A stretch of 41,859 bases of DNA from an uncultured Prevotella sp. Lineage in GTDB: Bacteria > Bacteroidota > Bacteroidia > Bacteroidales > Bacteroidaceae. Below the pieces are notes generated by a model, which was not told the origin of the DNA, searched no databases, and saw only the letters and a list, made by a program, of their open reading frames with translations. The position numbers and the translations under genes are program-made. This document shows, piece by piece, positions 16,806 to 26,181 of the stretch. The DNA lies in the NCBI GenBank assembly GCA_900315835.1, contig ONAR01000022.1, positions 1 through 41,859 of the forward strand. Direction: 5' to 3'. Each line of letters begins with the position of its first letter. Position 1 is the first letter of the stretch.

Positions 16806-18311
16806 ATGAAGAGAGTAAAAGATTTGTTTTCATGGGCAAGCGTCTTGTTGCTTGCCGTGTTCGCGCTGGCGTCATGCTCCAGCAGCGACGATGACGTGAA
16901 GAAGGCTGAGGCCCCGCTGATGACAGCCTTCGGTTTCTACGCCGAGGACAACGCCGGCGTGTTGTCGAAAGACTATGTGGGTACCATCTCGGGTACTTCC
17001 ATCACCGTTTCGATGCCTTCATCCATCAACAAGACCGCGCTTGTGGCCCGTTTCACAACCAACGAGGGCAATAAGGTGCTGGTCAATGGCGTGACGCAGG
17101 TCAGCCAGACTACGAAGAACGACTTCACCAATCCCGTAGACTATACCGTATCCAACTCCGACGGCAGCAACAATGCACGTTACTCGGTGACCATCACCAA
17201 GTCGTCTAATGTCAGCTGGTCAGAGGCTGCTGTCTATTCGGCTTCTGAGGTCTATGCCGGTGCAGTGCTGAAGATCAACCCGACCAACAACGTTCCGATG
17301 ATTGCATTCAAGGAGCGTGCCGACGAAAGCGAGAAGATGACGGTCGTGCAGCTCTCCGGCAGCAGCCTTGCCAATGTGGGCAACGCCTCGTTCTCTTCCA
17401 AGGTGAGCAGCTCCAACTACGATTTCGACATCTCACCCGAAGGCACGCCTTATGTGGCTTACAGCAACAGCGAGTCGTCACTGCTTAGCGGCGCCCTGAG
17501 CGTGATGCGCTATGATGGCAGCGCTTGGACCGCCGTTGGTGATGCGAGCGTGTTGAAGGCGCAGTCTAACTTCGTCGGCATGGCTGCACTGAGCGGCAAC
17601 CGCCTGGTGGTGAACCAGCAGAACAACAGCGCCAAGGCCGACTTCGCCCGTCGCGTGATGGTGTCCTCTGTCTATAATGGCTCGGCATGGACCAATACGG
17701 CCGCTACGACCAATCAGATTTACGCTTGTGTTACCGCAGGCGATGGCACCAACGCTTACACGCTGTATATCAACCGTGGTAAGGTGGATGGCGTCAACTA
17801 TGGCATGAATGTGGTCAAATACGATGGCACTGCCTGGTCAACGCTTCGCTCCAACTATGTACGCTCCGGCGCTACGCAGACCAGTATCGTTGGATATGGC
17901 CTCACGGTCGCTCCTGATGGTACGCTGTATATCTGGACAGGTGACGACGCTGACAATACGGGCAGCTATGGCGTACGTCTGGAGCGCTACAATGCATCGA
18001 CCAACACCTGGACGGTGGTCGGCGGCAACATCCTGCCTCTGGGCTTTGCCCTTTCCACCCATACGTCGGTGGCTGTGGCTGTGGCTCCTGACGGCACTCC
18101 TTATGTGGCATATAAGAATGAAGCTGACAACAACTATCCTTATGTGATTTATCTTGACTCGGAGACCAACCAGTGGTCTACGCCGGTGCGTCTGGCTGAG
18201 GTCGCTGCCTCCGATGTCAACATCGCCTTTGCCAAGGACGGCACGGGCTATCTCACGTTTACTGATGGAGACAACCACATCCATCTGATGCGATATGCTG
18301 AGGCTAACTAA
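16806..18311 (+). CDS. Lipoprotein with DUF5018-like domain and propeller-like repeats
   Basis: The 501-residue protein has a lipoprotein signal with lipobox LASC, then SSSDDD. Residues about 35-135 have the pattern of a DUF5018-like bacterial-Ig-type module (TKNDFTNPVDYTVSNSDGSN then YSVTITK). The rest is built of repeating units with an Asp-Gly-Thr core, for example SPEGTPYVAY, APDGTLYIWTG, APDGTPYVAYKN and AKDGTGYLTFTDG, and repeated YDGSAW/YDGTAW segments, which suggests a beta-propeller with about six or seven blades. It sits in the SusCD locus, so surface binding of the ligand is likely. No enzymatic motif is apparent. The last 17 bp overlap the phosphoesterase gene. Confidence 0.8.
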   Translation: MKRVKDLFSWASVLLLAVFALASCSSSDDDVKKAEAPLMTAFGFYAEDNAGVLSKDYVGTISGTSITVSMPSSINKTALVARFTTNEGNKVLVNGVTQVSQTTKNDFTNPVDYTVSNSDGSNNARYSVTITKSSNVSWSEAAVYSASEVYAGAVLKINPTNNVPMIAFKERADESEKMTVVQLSGSSLANVGNASFSSKVSSSNYDFDISPEGTPYVAYSNSESSLLSGALSVMRYDGSAWTAVGDASVLKAQSNFVGMAALSGNRLVVNQQNNSAKADFARRVMVSSVYNGSAWTNTAATTNQIYACVTAGDGTNAYTLYINRGKVDGVNYGMNVVKYDGTAWSTLRSNYVRSGATQTSIVGYGLTVAPDGTLYIWTGDDADNTGSYGVRLERYNASTNTWTVVGGNILPLGFALSTHTSVAVAVAPDGTPYVAYKNEADNNYPYVIYLDSETNQWSTPVRLAEVAASDVNIAFAKDGTGYLTFTDGDNHIHLMRYAEAN

Positions 18312-19893
18312 TAGTCATTACAGAAGGGCATTGGGCCGCGCGGTCCTTTGCCTTTCCTTTATGTTTGCACCTTTGGCGCTGGCTGCCCAGTCAGTGGCCG
18401 AAGGTGTTGTCTTTGTTGACGCCAATGCCAATGGCCTTTACGACAAGCAAGAGGTCGGACTGGCGGGTATCCCGGTGTCGAATGGCGACACCATCGTTGT
18501 GACCAATGCCGATGGTCGTTATCGTCTGCCCGTCAAACTCGGCGAGAGCGTTTTCCCCATCCTCCCTTCCAACTATGCCTTCTCCGGCAGCCGGTTGATC
18601 GGCAAGGGGTTCAGTTACCTTGACTACGCGGCAGCTAAGCCGACGGCAAGGAAGCGGCAGCGCAAAGCGGTGACGGCGACCATCAACTTCGCCTTGAAGG
18701 CAAAGCCCGTGGCTACGGCGTTTCAGCTCAATGCCATCGGCGACATCCAAGTCTCCGACCATCAGGAGCTCGACTACCTGTCGCGCACCTTGTGGCCCGA
18801 GCTGATGGCGGGCGACAGCAGTGAGGTGAACCTCTTCCTTGGCGACTTGGTCAACAACAATCTGACGCTCTATCCCGCTTTGGCCGAGATGATGGCTCGT
18901 CTGCCGCAGACCTCGCTGACGCTGCCCGGCAATCACGACCGCGACGTCGACAGCATCATTACCCGTCAGAACCGCACCTACAACCGTTGGTTCGGTGCCG
19001 ATGCCTATGCTTTCAACGAGGGGCAGGTGCACTTCATCATCCTCAACAACGTCTTCGGCAAGGGAGCGCGGGGCTATGAAGGGCGCATCAGCGACCGGCA
19101 GCTGCGCTTCGTGGCCAATGACCTTCGATTAGTTCCCACCGACCGGCTGGTTGTAGTCTGCATGCACATTCCGCTTGCCTTCACCGCCAACCGTGCCCAG
19201 CTCATAGCGCTGCTCGGCAACTATCCGCATCGGTTGGCGCTGTCGGGGCATTTGCATCAGGTGGCCCGTTTCTTCCCTAAGGCCGGCAACATCGTGGTGC
19301 CGGAGCTCGGTGTCGGAGCCGCTTGTGGCTTCTGGTGGGTGGGCGAGAAGGATTGGGATGGCATACCCTCGGCTCTGCAGCAGGGCGGTACGCCTCGCAA
19401 CTATTTCCAGCTCCACTTCAATGGCAACCGCTACGACTTCCGCTGCAAAGCTATCGGTGAGGATGCCGCGCGCCAGATGACCCTCTACGTTACGGGCATC
19501 GACACCCTTGACCGGCATGTGCGCGACCTTTCCGATGTGGCTCCCGGAACGCTGCTCGTCACCGTCTACGGCGGTTGCGACTCCACCGTCGTCAGATGCC
19601 GCATCGACGGCGGCCCTTGGCTGACATGCGAGAAGAGTAAGGTCATTGAGCCGAATGTCGCACGCAACCGTGAGATGGACCTCATCGGCGCTTATCCCAC
19701 CCGTTACAACCGCCGCAATCCGATGCGCAAGCGCCCCAGCCGTCAGCTTTGGCAACTCACGCTGCCACCATCGGCGCGATCCGGTGTACATGAGGTGGAG
19801 GTAACCGCAGCCGACGCCTACGGCCTGCGCGCCACTGGACAACGCATGTATTGTTTTCCTGATACTGCCGCGGCCTTGCCCGAAGGCAAGTAA
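18295..19893 (+). CDS. Secreted calcineurin-like metallophosphoesterase
   Basis: The 532-residue protein starts with a signal peptide (hydrophobic AVLCLSFMFAPLALAAQS). An N-terminal beta domain (about residues 35-95; VFVDANANGLYDKQEVGLAGIPVSN) resembles the MetallophosN module. The calcineurin-like domain carries GDIQVSD, FLGDLVNN, LPGNHDRD, CMHIPLAF and SGHLHQ, so the dinuclear metal site looks complete. The C-terminal part, about 130 residues, is a further beta domain. It should cleave a phosphomonoester or diester in the periplasm. The start overlaps the preceding lipoprotein gene by 17 bp in another frame, so translation is probably coupled. This makes dephosphorylation part of the same locus, although the substrate is unknown. 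Confidence 0.88.
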   Translation: MLRLTNSHYRRALGRAVLCLSFMFAPLALAAQSVAEGVVFVDANANGLYDKQEVGLAGIPVSNGDTIVVTNADGRYRLPVKLGESVFPILPSNYAFSGSRLIGKGFSYLDYAAAKPTARKRQRKAVTATINFALKAKPVATAFQLNAIGDIQVSDHQELDYLSRTLWPELMAGDSSEVNLFLGDLVNNNLTLYPALAEMMARLPQTSLTLPGNHDRDVDSIITRQNRTYNRWFGADAYAFNEGQVHFIILNNVFGKGARGYEGRISDRQLRFVANDLRLVPTDRLVVVCMHIPLAFTANRAQLIALLGNYPHRLALSGHLHQVARFFPKAGNIVVPELGVGAACGFWWVGEKDWDGIPSALQQGGTPRNYFQLHFNGNRYDFRCKAIGEDAARQMTLYVTGIDTLDRHVRDLSDVAPGTLLVTVYGGCDSTVVRCRIDGGPWLTCEKSKVIEPNVARNREMDLIGAYPTRYNRRNPMRKRPSRQLWQLTLPPSARSGVHEVEVTAADAYGLRATGQRMYCFPDTAAALPEGK

Positions 19894-19914
19894 TCGATAA
19901 CCTACTAAAAGCCT

Positions 19915-22881
19915 ATGAACGACAAAATCCCTCAGGAATGGTCGAAGGTGAGCCTCAAAGATGTGTCGTTTCTCAACATCATGAAGCGGCACATCTACAA
20001 TGTGCTGATAGTGGCCAACCCCTACGATGCCTTCATGCTCGAAGACGACGGACGCGTGGAGGAGAAGATCTTCAACGAATACATGGAGCTTGGCCTGCGC
20101 TACCCGCCGATGTTCACGCAGGTGTCGACCATCGATGAGGCCGAGGAGGTGCTGGCCACTACGCCGGTCGATCTGGTCATCTGTATGCCGGGCAATGCCG
20201 ACAACGACGCCTTCACCGTGGCGCGCGCCATCAAGACGCGGTTCCCCAACATCCACTGCGTGGTGCTGACGCCGTTCTCCCACGGCATCACCCGCCGCAT
20301 GGAGAACGAAGACCTGAGCATCTTCGACTATGTGTTCTGCTGGTTGGGCAATACCAACCTCATCCTCTCCATCATCAAGCTTATCGAGGACAAGATGAAC
20401 CTCGACCATGACATCCGCGAGGGTGGGGTGCAGATGATACTGCTCGTCGAGGATTCTATCCGTTTCTACAGTTCTATTCTGCCCAATCTCTACAGCTACA
20501 TTCTGCAGCAGAGCCACAACTTCGCCACTGAGGCGCTCAACCGCCATTCGGCCACACTGCGCATGCGCGGCCGGCCGAAGGTGGTGTTGGCCCGCACCTA
20601 TGAGGAAGCGCTCGCGCTTTATGAGCGCTACCGCGACAACTGCCTCGGCGTCATCAGCGACGTGCGCTTCCCTGTCAACGGCGAGAAGAATGCCGAGGCC
20701 GGCTTCCTGCTGCTCGAGCAGATACGCAAGGAGGATGAATACGTACCGCTCATCATGGAGAGCGCCGAGACAGCCAACGCGCAGAGGGCTGTGGCCGAGG
20801 GCTTTCATTTCGTCGATAAGAACTCGAAGGTGCTGTCGGTGGAGCTGCGTCATCTGATGGAGGAGCACATGGGCTTCGGCGACTTCATCTTCCGCGACCC
20901 GAAGACCCATCGCGAAATTATGCGCATCCATTCGTTGAAGGAGTTGCAGGACAACATCTTCAAGATACCCGCCGACTCGATGCTCTACCACATCTCGCGC
21001 AACCACATCAGCCGTTGGCTCTGCGCCCGCGCCATCTTCCCCGTGAGCAACTTCCTAAAGCATGTCACCTGGCATAAGCTGCAGGATGTCGACGCCCACC
21101 GGCAGATTATCTTCGACGCCATCGTACAGTACCGGCGTATGAAGAACATGGGCGTCGTGGCGGTGTTCGACCGTGGCAAGTTCGACCGCTACGCCCACTT
21201 CGCCCGCATCGGCGAGGGATCGCTCGGCGGAAAGGGGCGCGGCTTGGCCTTCCTCGACAACATCATCAAGTCGCACCCCGAGTTCAACCAGTTCCCCGGT
21301 GCGACGGTCAACATCCCCATGACGGTGGTGCTGTGTACCGACGTCTTCGACCAGTTCATGGACCAGAACGACCTCTACGGCATCGCACTGAGCGATGCAC
21401 CCGACGAGGACATTCTCCAGCGCTTCCTCAAGGCGCAGTTGCCCGACAGCTATATCGCCGACTTCTTCACCTTCTTCGACGCCACCCACGGTCCCATCGC
21501 GGTGAGGTCGAGTTCATTGCTCGAGGACAGCCACTACCAGCCTTTCGCCGGCATCTATTCCACTTATATGATACCCCGGTTGGCCGACCGCCAGCAGATG
21601 CTCTACATGTTGGCCGCAGCCATCAAGAGCGTCTACGCGTCGGTCTATTACCACGATTCGAAGGCATATATGACGGCCACATCCAACGTCATCGACCAGG
21701 AGAAGATGGCGGTCATCCTGCAGGAGGTGGTCGGCCACGACTACGGCGACCGGTTCTACCCCAATATCTCCGGAGTGCTTCGGTCAATCAACTATTACCC
21801 CATCGGCGACGAACAGGCCGACGAGGGCATTGCCTCGCTGGCGCTTGGACTGGGCAAGTATATCGTCGACGGCGGTCAGACGCTGCGCGTCTCACCCAAC
21901 CATCCCAATCAGGTGTTGCAGCTGTCCGACGTCCCTCTCGCGCTGAAGGATACGCAGACGCGTTTCTACGCCTTGGACATGCGGCGTGTGGGAACCGACT
22001 TCAAGGTCGATGACGGCTTCAACATCCTCAACCTGCGGGTGCGGCAGGCCGACAGCGACGGTGCCCTGCGCTATATCGCGTCGACCTACGACGCCAACGA
22101 CGAGGTGATGCGCGACGGCTATTACCCCGGCGGGCGTAAGATTATCTCATTTTGTGGCGTACTGAAGCAGGGCGTGTTCCCCTTGCCTGAGCTCATGCGC
22201 ATGGCACTGAGGTTCGGTGCTGAGGCCATGCGGCGACCCGTCGAGATTGAGTTTGCCTGCAACATCAACGACGACCGCACGGGTGAGTTCTATCCGCTGC
22301 AAATCAGGCCGATGGTCGACGTGCGGCAGGAGATTGTGGAGAACGTGGCTGAGGTACCCGACGCCGACTGTCTGCTCCGCAGCCACGACGCACTGGGCAA
22401 TGGCGTGAGCCGCGACGTTACCGACGTGGTCTACGTCAAATACGACGAGAACTATTCGGCTGCCGACAATGCCTTGGTGGCTGACGACATCGCGCGGCTC
22501 AATCAGCAGTTCCTCGACGACGGCCGCAACTACGTGCTCATTGGGCCGGGCCGTTGGGGGTCGAGCGATCCGTGGCTCGGCATCCCTGTGAAGTGGCCCA
22601 TGCTGTCGGCCTCGCGCGTCATCGTCGAGCTGACACTGCCCGGCTACCGTGTCGACCACAGTCAGGGCACCCACTTCTTCCAGAACCTCACGTCGTTTGG
22701 CGTGGGCTATTTCACCATTGACGAGAACGACCGCACGTCCGGCGGATTTGTCGACAAGGCGCTCCTCGACAGCATGCCTGCCGTCAGCGAGACCACCTAC
22801 GTGCGCCACGTGCGCTTCGACAAGCCCCTGAAGATTATGGTTGACGGCAAGCGGCAGGAAGGCGCGGTGGTGATGCCGTAG
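19915..22881 (+). CDS. Tandem receiver-like domains fused to a PEP synthase-type ATP-grasp domain
   Basis: The 988-residue cytoplasmic protein has an N-terminal receiver-like domain (about 24-160) without the acidic phosphoacceptor pocket, a second receiver domain (about 172-318) with E179, D180, phosphoacceptor-like D249, S283 and K302, a linker, then a PEP/pyruvate-binding ATP-grasp domain (PPDK_N type) from about residue 425. The last has [30 protein letters not shown] and FYPLQIRPM. It lacks the phosphohistidine swivelling domain and the PEP-binding barrel of true PEP synthase. The C-terminal 190 residues include [17 protein letters not shown] and are of unknown role. The automatic name 'phosphoenolpyruvate synthase' would mislead; a receiver-controlled ATP-dependent kinase or ligase is more likely. 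It lies 21 bp after the phosphoesterase gene. Confidence 0.85.
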   Translation: MNDKIPQEWSKVSLKDVSFLNIMKRHIYNVLIVANPYDAFMLEDDGRVEEKIFNEYMELGLRYPPMFTQVSTIDEAEEVLATTPVDLVICMPGNADNDAFTVARAIKTRFPNIHCVVLTPFSHGITRRMENEDLSIFDYVFCWLGNTNLILSIIKLIEDKMNLDHDIREGGVQMILLVEDSIRFYSSILPNLYSYILQQSHNFATEALNRHSATLRMRGRPKVVLARTYEEALALYERYRDNCLGVISDVRFPVNGEKNAEAGFLLLEQIRKEDEYVPLIMESAETANAQRAVAEGFHFVDKNSKVLSVELRHLMEEHMGFGDFIFRDPKTHREIMRIHSLKELQDNIFKIPADSMLYHISRNHISRWLCARAIFPVSNFLKHVTWHKLQDVDAHRQIIFDAIVQYRRMKNMGVVAVFDRGKFDRYAHFARIGEGSLGGKGRGLAFLDNIIKSHPEFNQFPGATVNIPMTVVLCTDVFDQFMDQNDLYGIALSDAPDEDILQRFLKAQLPDSYIADFFTFFDATHGPIAVRSSSLLEDSHYQPFAGIYSTYMIPRLADRQQMLYMLAAAIKSVYASVYYHDSKAYMTATSNVIDQEKMAVILQEVVGHDYGDRFYPNISGVLRSINYYPIGDEQADEGIASLALGLGKYIVDGGQTLRVSPNHPNQVLQLSDVPLALKDTQTRFYALDMRRVGTDFKVDDGFNILNLRVRQADSDGALRYIASTYDANDEVMRDGYYPGGRKIISFCGVLKQGVFPLPELMRMALRFGAEAMRRPVEIEFACNINDDRTGEFYPLQIRPMVDVRQEIVENVAEVPDADCLLRSHDALGNGVSRDVTDVVYVKYDENYSAADNALVADDIARLNQQFLDDGRNYVLIGPGRWGSSDPWLGIPVKWPMLSASRVIVELTLPGYRVDHSQGTHFFQNLTSFGVGYFTIDENDRTSGGFVDKALLDSMPAVSETTYVRHVRFDKPLKIMVDGKRQEGAVVMP

Positions 22882-22936
22882 GTGGAGTTGCTTAATTCTA
22901 AAGGGATTACAATACTTATCTTTATCACTATTTATT

Positions 22937-24490
22937 ATGAAACGATTCTTATCAACAACCATTGTAGTGGCTCTCGGTGCCATCAGTGCATGGGCTCAGG
23001 ATGCTACGGCCACCATCCATGTCGGTCAGGGCAAGGATAAAATCAATAAGGAAATCTACGGACAGTTTGCCGAGCATCTGGGTACCTGCATTTACGGCGG
23101 ACTCTGGGTGGGCGAAAACTCTCCCATCCCTAATACACAAGGTTATCGCAACGATGTGTTGCAGGCCTTGAAAGACTTGAAAGTACCCGTGCTGCGCTGG
23201 CCCGGCGGCTGCTTTGCCGACGACTACCATTGGATGGACGGCATCGGACCGAGAGACCAGCGCCCGTCGCTGCGCAACAACAACTGGGGTGGCACCATCG
23301 AGGACAACTCCTTCGGCACCCACGAGTTTCTCAACCTCTGCGAACTGCTGGGCTGCGAGCCTTACATCAGCGGCAACGTCGGGTCGGGTACGGTCAAGGA
23401 GATGGCACAATGGATTGAGTATATGACCAGCGACGGCGATACGCCGATGGCCCGCCTCCGCCGTAAGAACGGCCGCGAGAAACCGTGGCATGTGAAATAC
23501 TTCGGCATCGGCAACGAGGCGTGGGGCTGTGGTGGCAACATGAGGCCCGAATACTACAGCGACCTCTACCGCCGCTACAACACCTACCTGCGCAACTACG
23601 ACAACAACCGCCTCTTCCGCATTGCCAGCGGCGCCAATGCCGGCGACACCAACTGGACGAAGGTGCTGATGCACAACATCGGCTCCGGCATGCAGGGCAT
23701 CTCGCTCCACTACTACGCCGTGCGCGACTGGAATAAGCATGGTTCAGCTACGCGCTTCACCGACGAGGAGTATTACAACACGCTCTTCACCGCCGAGAAG
23801 ATGGAGAAGATCATCAAGAGCCACATCGCCGTGATGGATGCCGCCGACCCCAAGGAGCGGGTGGCGCTCATGGTGGACGAGTGGGGCACCTGGTGGGATG
23901 AGGAGCCCGGCACCATCAAGGGCCACCTCTATCAGCAGAACTGTCTGCGCGACGCCATGGTGGCTGCCGTGACCCTCAACATCTTCCACAAGTACACCCA
24001 CCGCGTGAAGATGGCCAACATCGCTCAGGTGGTCAACGTGCTGCAGTCGATGATTCTCACCGATACCAAGGGCACCGGCCACATGGTGCTCACGCCGACC
24101 TACTACGTTTTCAAGATGTATCAGCCCTTCCAGGATGCCACTTATCTGCCCACCGACCTGCAGACAGCGACCTTCAACCATGAGAATGGCAAAGAGCCTA
24201 TCCCCGAGATCAGCATGTCGGCGGCCAAGGCTACCGACGGCTCCATCGTCGTGGCGCTGGCCAATGTGATGGTCGACAAGAAGCAGGAGGTGGCCATCAG
24301 TCTCGATGGCGCCCAGAAACTCGCCGGCGTCTCGGGTGAGATCCTCACCGCCGACAAGACCAGCGACTTCAATGACTTCAACCATCCCAACACCATTGCT
24401 TCCACGGCCTTCAAGGGCGCGAAGCTCAAGGGCAATAAGCTCACGGTGCAGATGCCGGCCAAGTCGATTGTGGTGCTGAAATTGAAGTAG
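22937..24490 (+). CDS. GH51 alpha-L-arabinofuranosidase
   Basis: The 517-residue secreted protein has a signal peptide (cleavage near AWAQ, residue 20). The (beta/alpha)8 domain has [33 protein letters not shown] and the acid/base glutamate E194 in [11 protein letters not shown]; the nucleophile E315 lies in [12 protein letters not shown] beta-sandwich C-terminal domain ends the protein. It releases terminal alpha-L-arabinofuranose from arabinoxylan or arabinan oligosaccharides, probably in the periplasm. It follows the ATP-grasp gene by 55 bp, and only a weak promoter-like sequence (TATCTTTA near 22917) precedes it. Length and motifs are complete. Confidence 0.95.
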   Translation: MKRFLSTTIVVALGAISAWAQDATATIHVGQGKDKINKEIYGQFAEHLGTCIYGGLWVGENSPIPNTQGYRNDVLQALKDLKVPVLRWPGGCFADDYHWMDGIGPRDQRPSLRNNNWGGTIEDNSFGTHEFLNLCELLGCEPYISGNVGSGTVKEMAQWIEYMTSDGDTPMARLRRKNGREKPWHVKYFGIGNEAWGCGGNMRPEYYSDLYRRYNTYLRNYDNNRLFRIASGANAGDTNWTKVLMHNIGSGMQGISLHYYAVRDWNKHGSATRFTDEEYYNTLFTAEKMEKIIKSHIAVMDAADPKERVALMVDEWGTWWDEEPGTIKGHLYQQNCLRDAMVAAVTLNIFHKYTHRVKMANIAQVVNVLQSMILTDTKGTGHMVLTPTYYVFKMYQPFQDATYLPTDLQTATFNHENGKEPIPEISMSAAKATDGSIVVALANVMVDKKQEVAISLDGAQKLAGVSGEILTADKTSDFNDFNHPNTIASTAFKGAKLKGNKLTVQMPAKSIVVLKLK

Positions 24491-24517
24491 CGCCCTGCGA
24501 GACCACCCTTATCGCAT

Positions 24518-24538
24518 CGCGATACCATAGCTATCGCG
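24518..24538. terminator. Palindrome between convergent arabinofuranosidase and hipT genes
   Basis: CGCGATA and TATCGCG pair perfectly around CCATAGC (7-7-7 arrangement). It lies across the end of hipT (stop at 24531-24533) and 28 bp after the arabinofuranosidase stop, so it could terminate both. No T run follows. The 16 bases 24519-24534 recur at 41570-41585. Confidence 0.5.
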
Positions 24539-25481
24539 GTGCGATCTCATAGTTGAGTCGTTTTAGGCGCTCGGTGATGAGCGACGTATAGCGGTCCTGG
24601 TTCTCGGGGCTAAGGAAAGAGCGCGAGATGATTTTCTGCCACTTCGGCAAGGCCTTCTGCATCTGGTCAGCGATACGCAGCATGACCTTTTCTTCGATGC
24701 CCATGGTCTTTGCCATTTGAATGAAGTCGTTCAGTCGTAGCTTTGACTTGCGTCCGTTTAACGTCAAGGCCATCTCCTCCTTATCTTTCGGATTGGCTAT
24801 GGCGACATTCAGCAGGTCGTAGGCTGGCGTCAGCCTATAGGCGTCGTTCGGCTTGTAAAGGGAGAAGTTCTTCAGATGCATATCATTGTTGCCAGTAACG
24901 AAGCAGAATAGCAGCAGTTGCAGATAGTTGGTCAGGTCGAGTTTGGGCATTGCGCTATATTGCTTAATCGTCTTTGCCACCTGTTCGTAAGATCCTTTGT
25001 ATTTGTACTCTGTGGGATGCAGTGTGAGCTGGCACATATCTTCCATATCAATCTTTCCGCCGTCTGTGTTGCGGTCGATGCGTTTGGTGATATAGCCTAT
25101 GCTCCCGTCTGCCATGCGTATCAATGTATGTGGAACCGTATTAATCTTTACAGCCTCGGCGAGGTGCATGGTCAGGTCCTCGTTCTCGGGCAATTGCTCA
25201 AACTGATTCGTCTGTGGTTTGAAGATATAGTCTCCCCAAAGCCCTACAATGGTCAGCCGTTCGCTACCCTCATGTTTGCTGAGATTTAACGACAGCTTCG
25301 GCTGTACGCCAGTCAGTGATGTCTGGGCTCGAATAACTTTGGCTGCAAGACGGTCGAGATCCTCCAGCCGGTAGTCCATGGTCGGCACTTCCTCGGTTCC
25401 AAAGAATTTCCGCGCGCATTCCGGATGGAAGTCGCGCTGTCCTTCTTTCAAATCCTTATAGCAAAAGAGACATTTACACAT
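24531..25481 (-). CDS. hipT: HipT-like kinase toxin (HipA C-terminal domain)
   Basis: The 316-residue protein has the HipA C-terminal kinase fold: the loop SLTGVQPKLSLNL (S55 and T57, matching the regulatory Ser-x-Ser site of HipT), YITKRIDR, GNNDMHLKNFSL with the catalytic Asp, and LTPAYDLLNV with the metal-binding Asp. An extra N-terminal zinc-finger-like CxxC (4, 7) and HxxC (19, 22) is present. HipA/HipT kinases phosphorylate aminoacyl-tRNA synthetases and arrest growth; E. coli HipT targets TrpS. Start: an ATG at 25487 overlaps hipS (ATGA), but AGGAGG at 25489-25494 is optimally spaced for 25481. Lower GC than neighbouring genes suggests transfer. The N-terminal HipA domain is a separate gene, hipS. 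Confidence 0.9.
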   Translation of the reverse strand: MCKCLFCYKDLKEGQRDFHPECARKFFGTEEVPTMDYRLEDLDRLAAKVIRAQTSLTGVQPKLSLNLSKHEGSERLTIVGLWGDYIFKPQTNQFEQLPENEDLTMHLAEAVKINTVPHTLIRMADGSIGYITKRIDRNTDGGKIDMEDMCQLTLHPTEYKYKGSYEQVAKTIKQYSAMPKLDLTNYLQLLLFCFVTGNNDMHLKNFSLYKPNDAYRLTPAYDLLNVAIANPKDKEEMALTLNGRKSKLRLNDFIQMAKTMGIEEKVMLRIADQMQKALPKWQKIISRSFLSPENQDRYTSLITERLKRLNYEIAPR

Positions 25482-25483
25482 TA

Positions 25484-25816
25484 TCATTCCTCCTCACTGT
25501 TTACTGGTACTACGCTCACAGCCCCTATGCAATCCTTGCAGCACAACAAAAGAAGCGACATGCGGTCGAGAATGCTGATGTCGGTATTGCGCAAGGCCAC
25601 ATCCAATAGCCATCCCTCGGGTATCAAACCGTCGAAAAAAGGAAACAGCGTTGGACTGACGAAATCATCCGATTGCAGGGGAAACGTCAGGCTGATGGCG
25701 CTGGCGTCCGGTCGGCTGAGATAGTCAGCGTCGTAGCGGAATCGGTACTCGCCGCCATTCTCAACGAGAAGGCCTGCGAAGATGTCTTTATGAAATACGC
25801 TCGCCTGTCTCATCAT
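25484..25816 (-). CDS. hipS: HipS-like protein (HipA N-terminal domain; likely antitoxin)
   Basis: The 110-residue protein equals the N-terminal subdomain of HipA (couple_hipA): FHKDIFAGLLVENGGEYRFRYDADYL, FPLQSDDFVSPTLFPFFDGLIPEGW and LRNTDISILDRMSLLLLCCKDCIGAVSVVP. In the E. coli O127 HipBST system the separate HipS acts as the antitoxin of HipT, while HipB is the DNA-binding part. The start overlaps hipB by 4 bp (ATGA), and its end overlaps or abuts hipT, so all three are coupled. Function as antitoxin is by analogy. Confidence 0.88.
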   Translation of the reverse strand: MMRQASVFHKDIFAGLLVENGGEYRFRYDADYLSRPDASAISLTFPLQSDDFVSPTLFPFFDGLIPEGWLLDVALRNTDISILDRMSLLLLCCKDCIGAVSVVPVNSEEE

Positions 25817-26040
25817 TTCGTTTCGTTAAATGGTTCCTTCTTTGCCGGGATAAGCTCATAGTTGAAGAGGTCGAGCAGTTGGTTGACCTTATCCATCCTT
25901 AATGTTCGCTTGCCCTGTTCAAGATTACGCACGAAGTTGAGGCCTACGCCCGACTTCATGGCGAGGTCTTCCTGCGTGAGGCCGGCGTCTTTACGCAGCG
26001 CCTTCACGGTGGCTGATAGTCTGGTTCGCTCCATCATCAT
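25813..26040 (-). CDS. hipB: HipB-like helix-turn-helix regulator
   Basis: The 75-residue protein is an XRE/Cro-type helix-turn-helix domain: LSATVKALRKDAGLTQEDLA, SGVGLNFVRNLEQGKRTLRM, as in HipB. It should bind operators upstream of its own operon and repress it together with HipS and HipT. Three consecutive ATG codons (26040, 26037, 26034) make the exact start uncertain. Palindromic operator candidates lie at 26041-26055, 26081-26100 and 26121-26142. Confidence 0.9.
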   Translation of the reverse strand: MMMERTRLSATVKALRKDAGLTQEDLAMKSGVGLNFVRNLEQGKRTLRMDKVNQLLDLFNYELIPAKKEPFNETK

Positions 26041-26055
26041 TATATCCTTTCGGAT
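26041..26055. promoter_or_regulatory. Imperfect palindrome at the hipBST transcript start
   Basis: TATCC (26043-26047) and GGATG (26052-26056) flank TTTC, a compact version of the TATCC-spacer-GGATA operator of E. coli HipB. It lies between the -7 element and the hipB ATG. Confidence 0.45.
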
Positions 26056-26056
26056 G

Positions 26057-26064
26057 CAAAAATA
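26057..26064 (-). promoter_or_regulatory. -7 element of the hipBST promoter
   Basis: On the minus strand TATTTTTG matches TAnnTTTG. The transcript would start near 26050, about 10 bases before hipB. The -33 region falls in the palindrome 26081-26100, so a bound repressor would block RNA polymerase. Confidence 0.55.
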
Positions 26065-26080
26065 AGAAAAGATGGGCGAA

Positions 26081-26100
26081 TTATATGCTATCTGCTATAA
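26081..26100. promoter_or_regulatory. Candidate HipB operator 1
   Basis: TTATATGCTATCTGCTATAA is an imperfect palindrome overlapping the -33 region of the hipBST promoter. It shares TTATATGCTATC with operator 2. Confidence 0.6.
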
Positions 26101-26120
26101 AATAAAGCAAACATTAACAG

Positions 26121-26142
26121 TTTATATGCTATCGGATATAAA
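26121..26142. promoter_or_regulatory. Candidate HipB operator 2
   Basis: TTTATAT and ATATAAA pair perfectly around GCTATCGG, with its 5' part repeating operator 1. Centre-to-centre distance is about 41 bp, nearly four helical turns, which would allow two repressor complexes to bind on the same face of the DNA. Confidence 0.6.
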
Positions 26143-26181
26143 CGGAGGCCACAGCGGCGAGGCTGATGGCGCAGCAGTAGG

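Noticed and set aside
19129-21006. Long open frame on the minus strand (625 codons)
   Set aside because: It lies opposite two well-supported genes (phosphoesterase and ATP-grasp protein) and has no recognisable domain; a by-product of GC-rich codon third positions.
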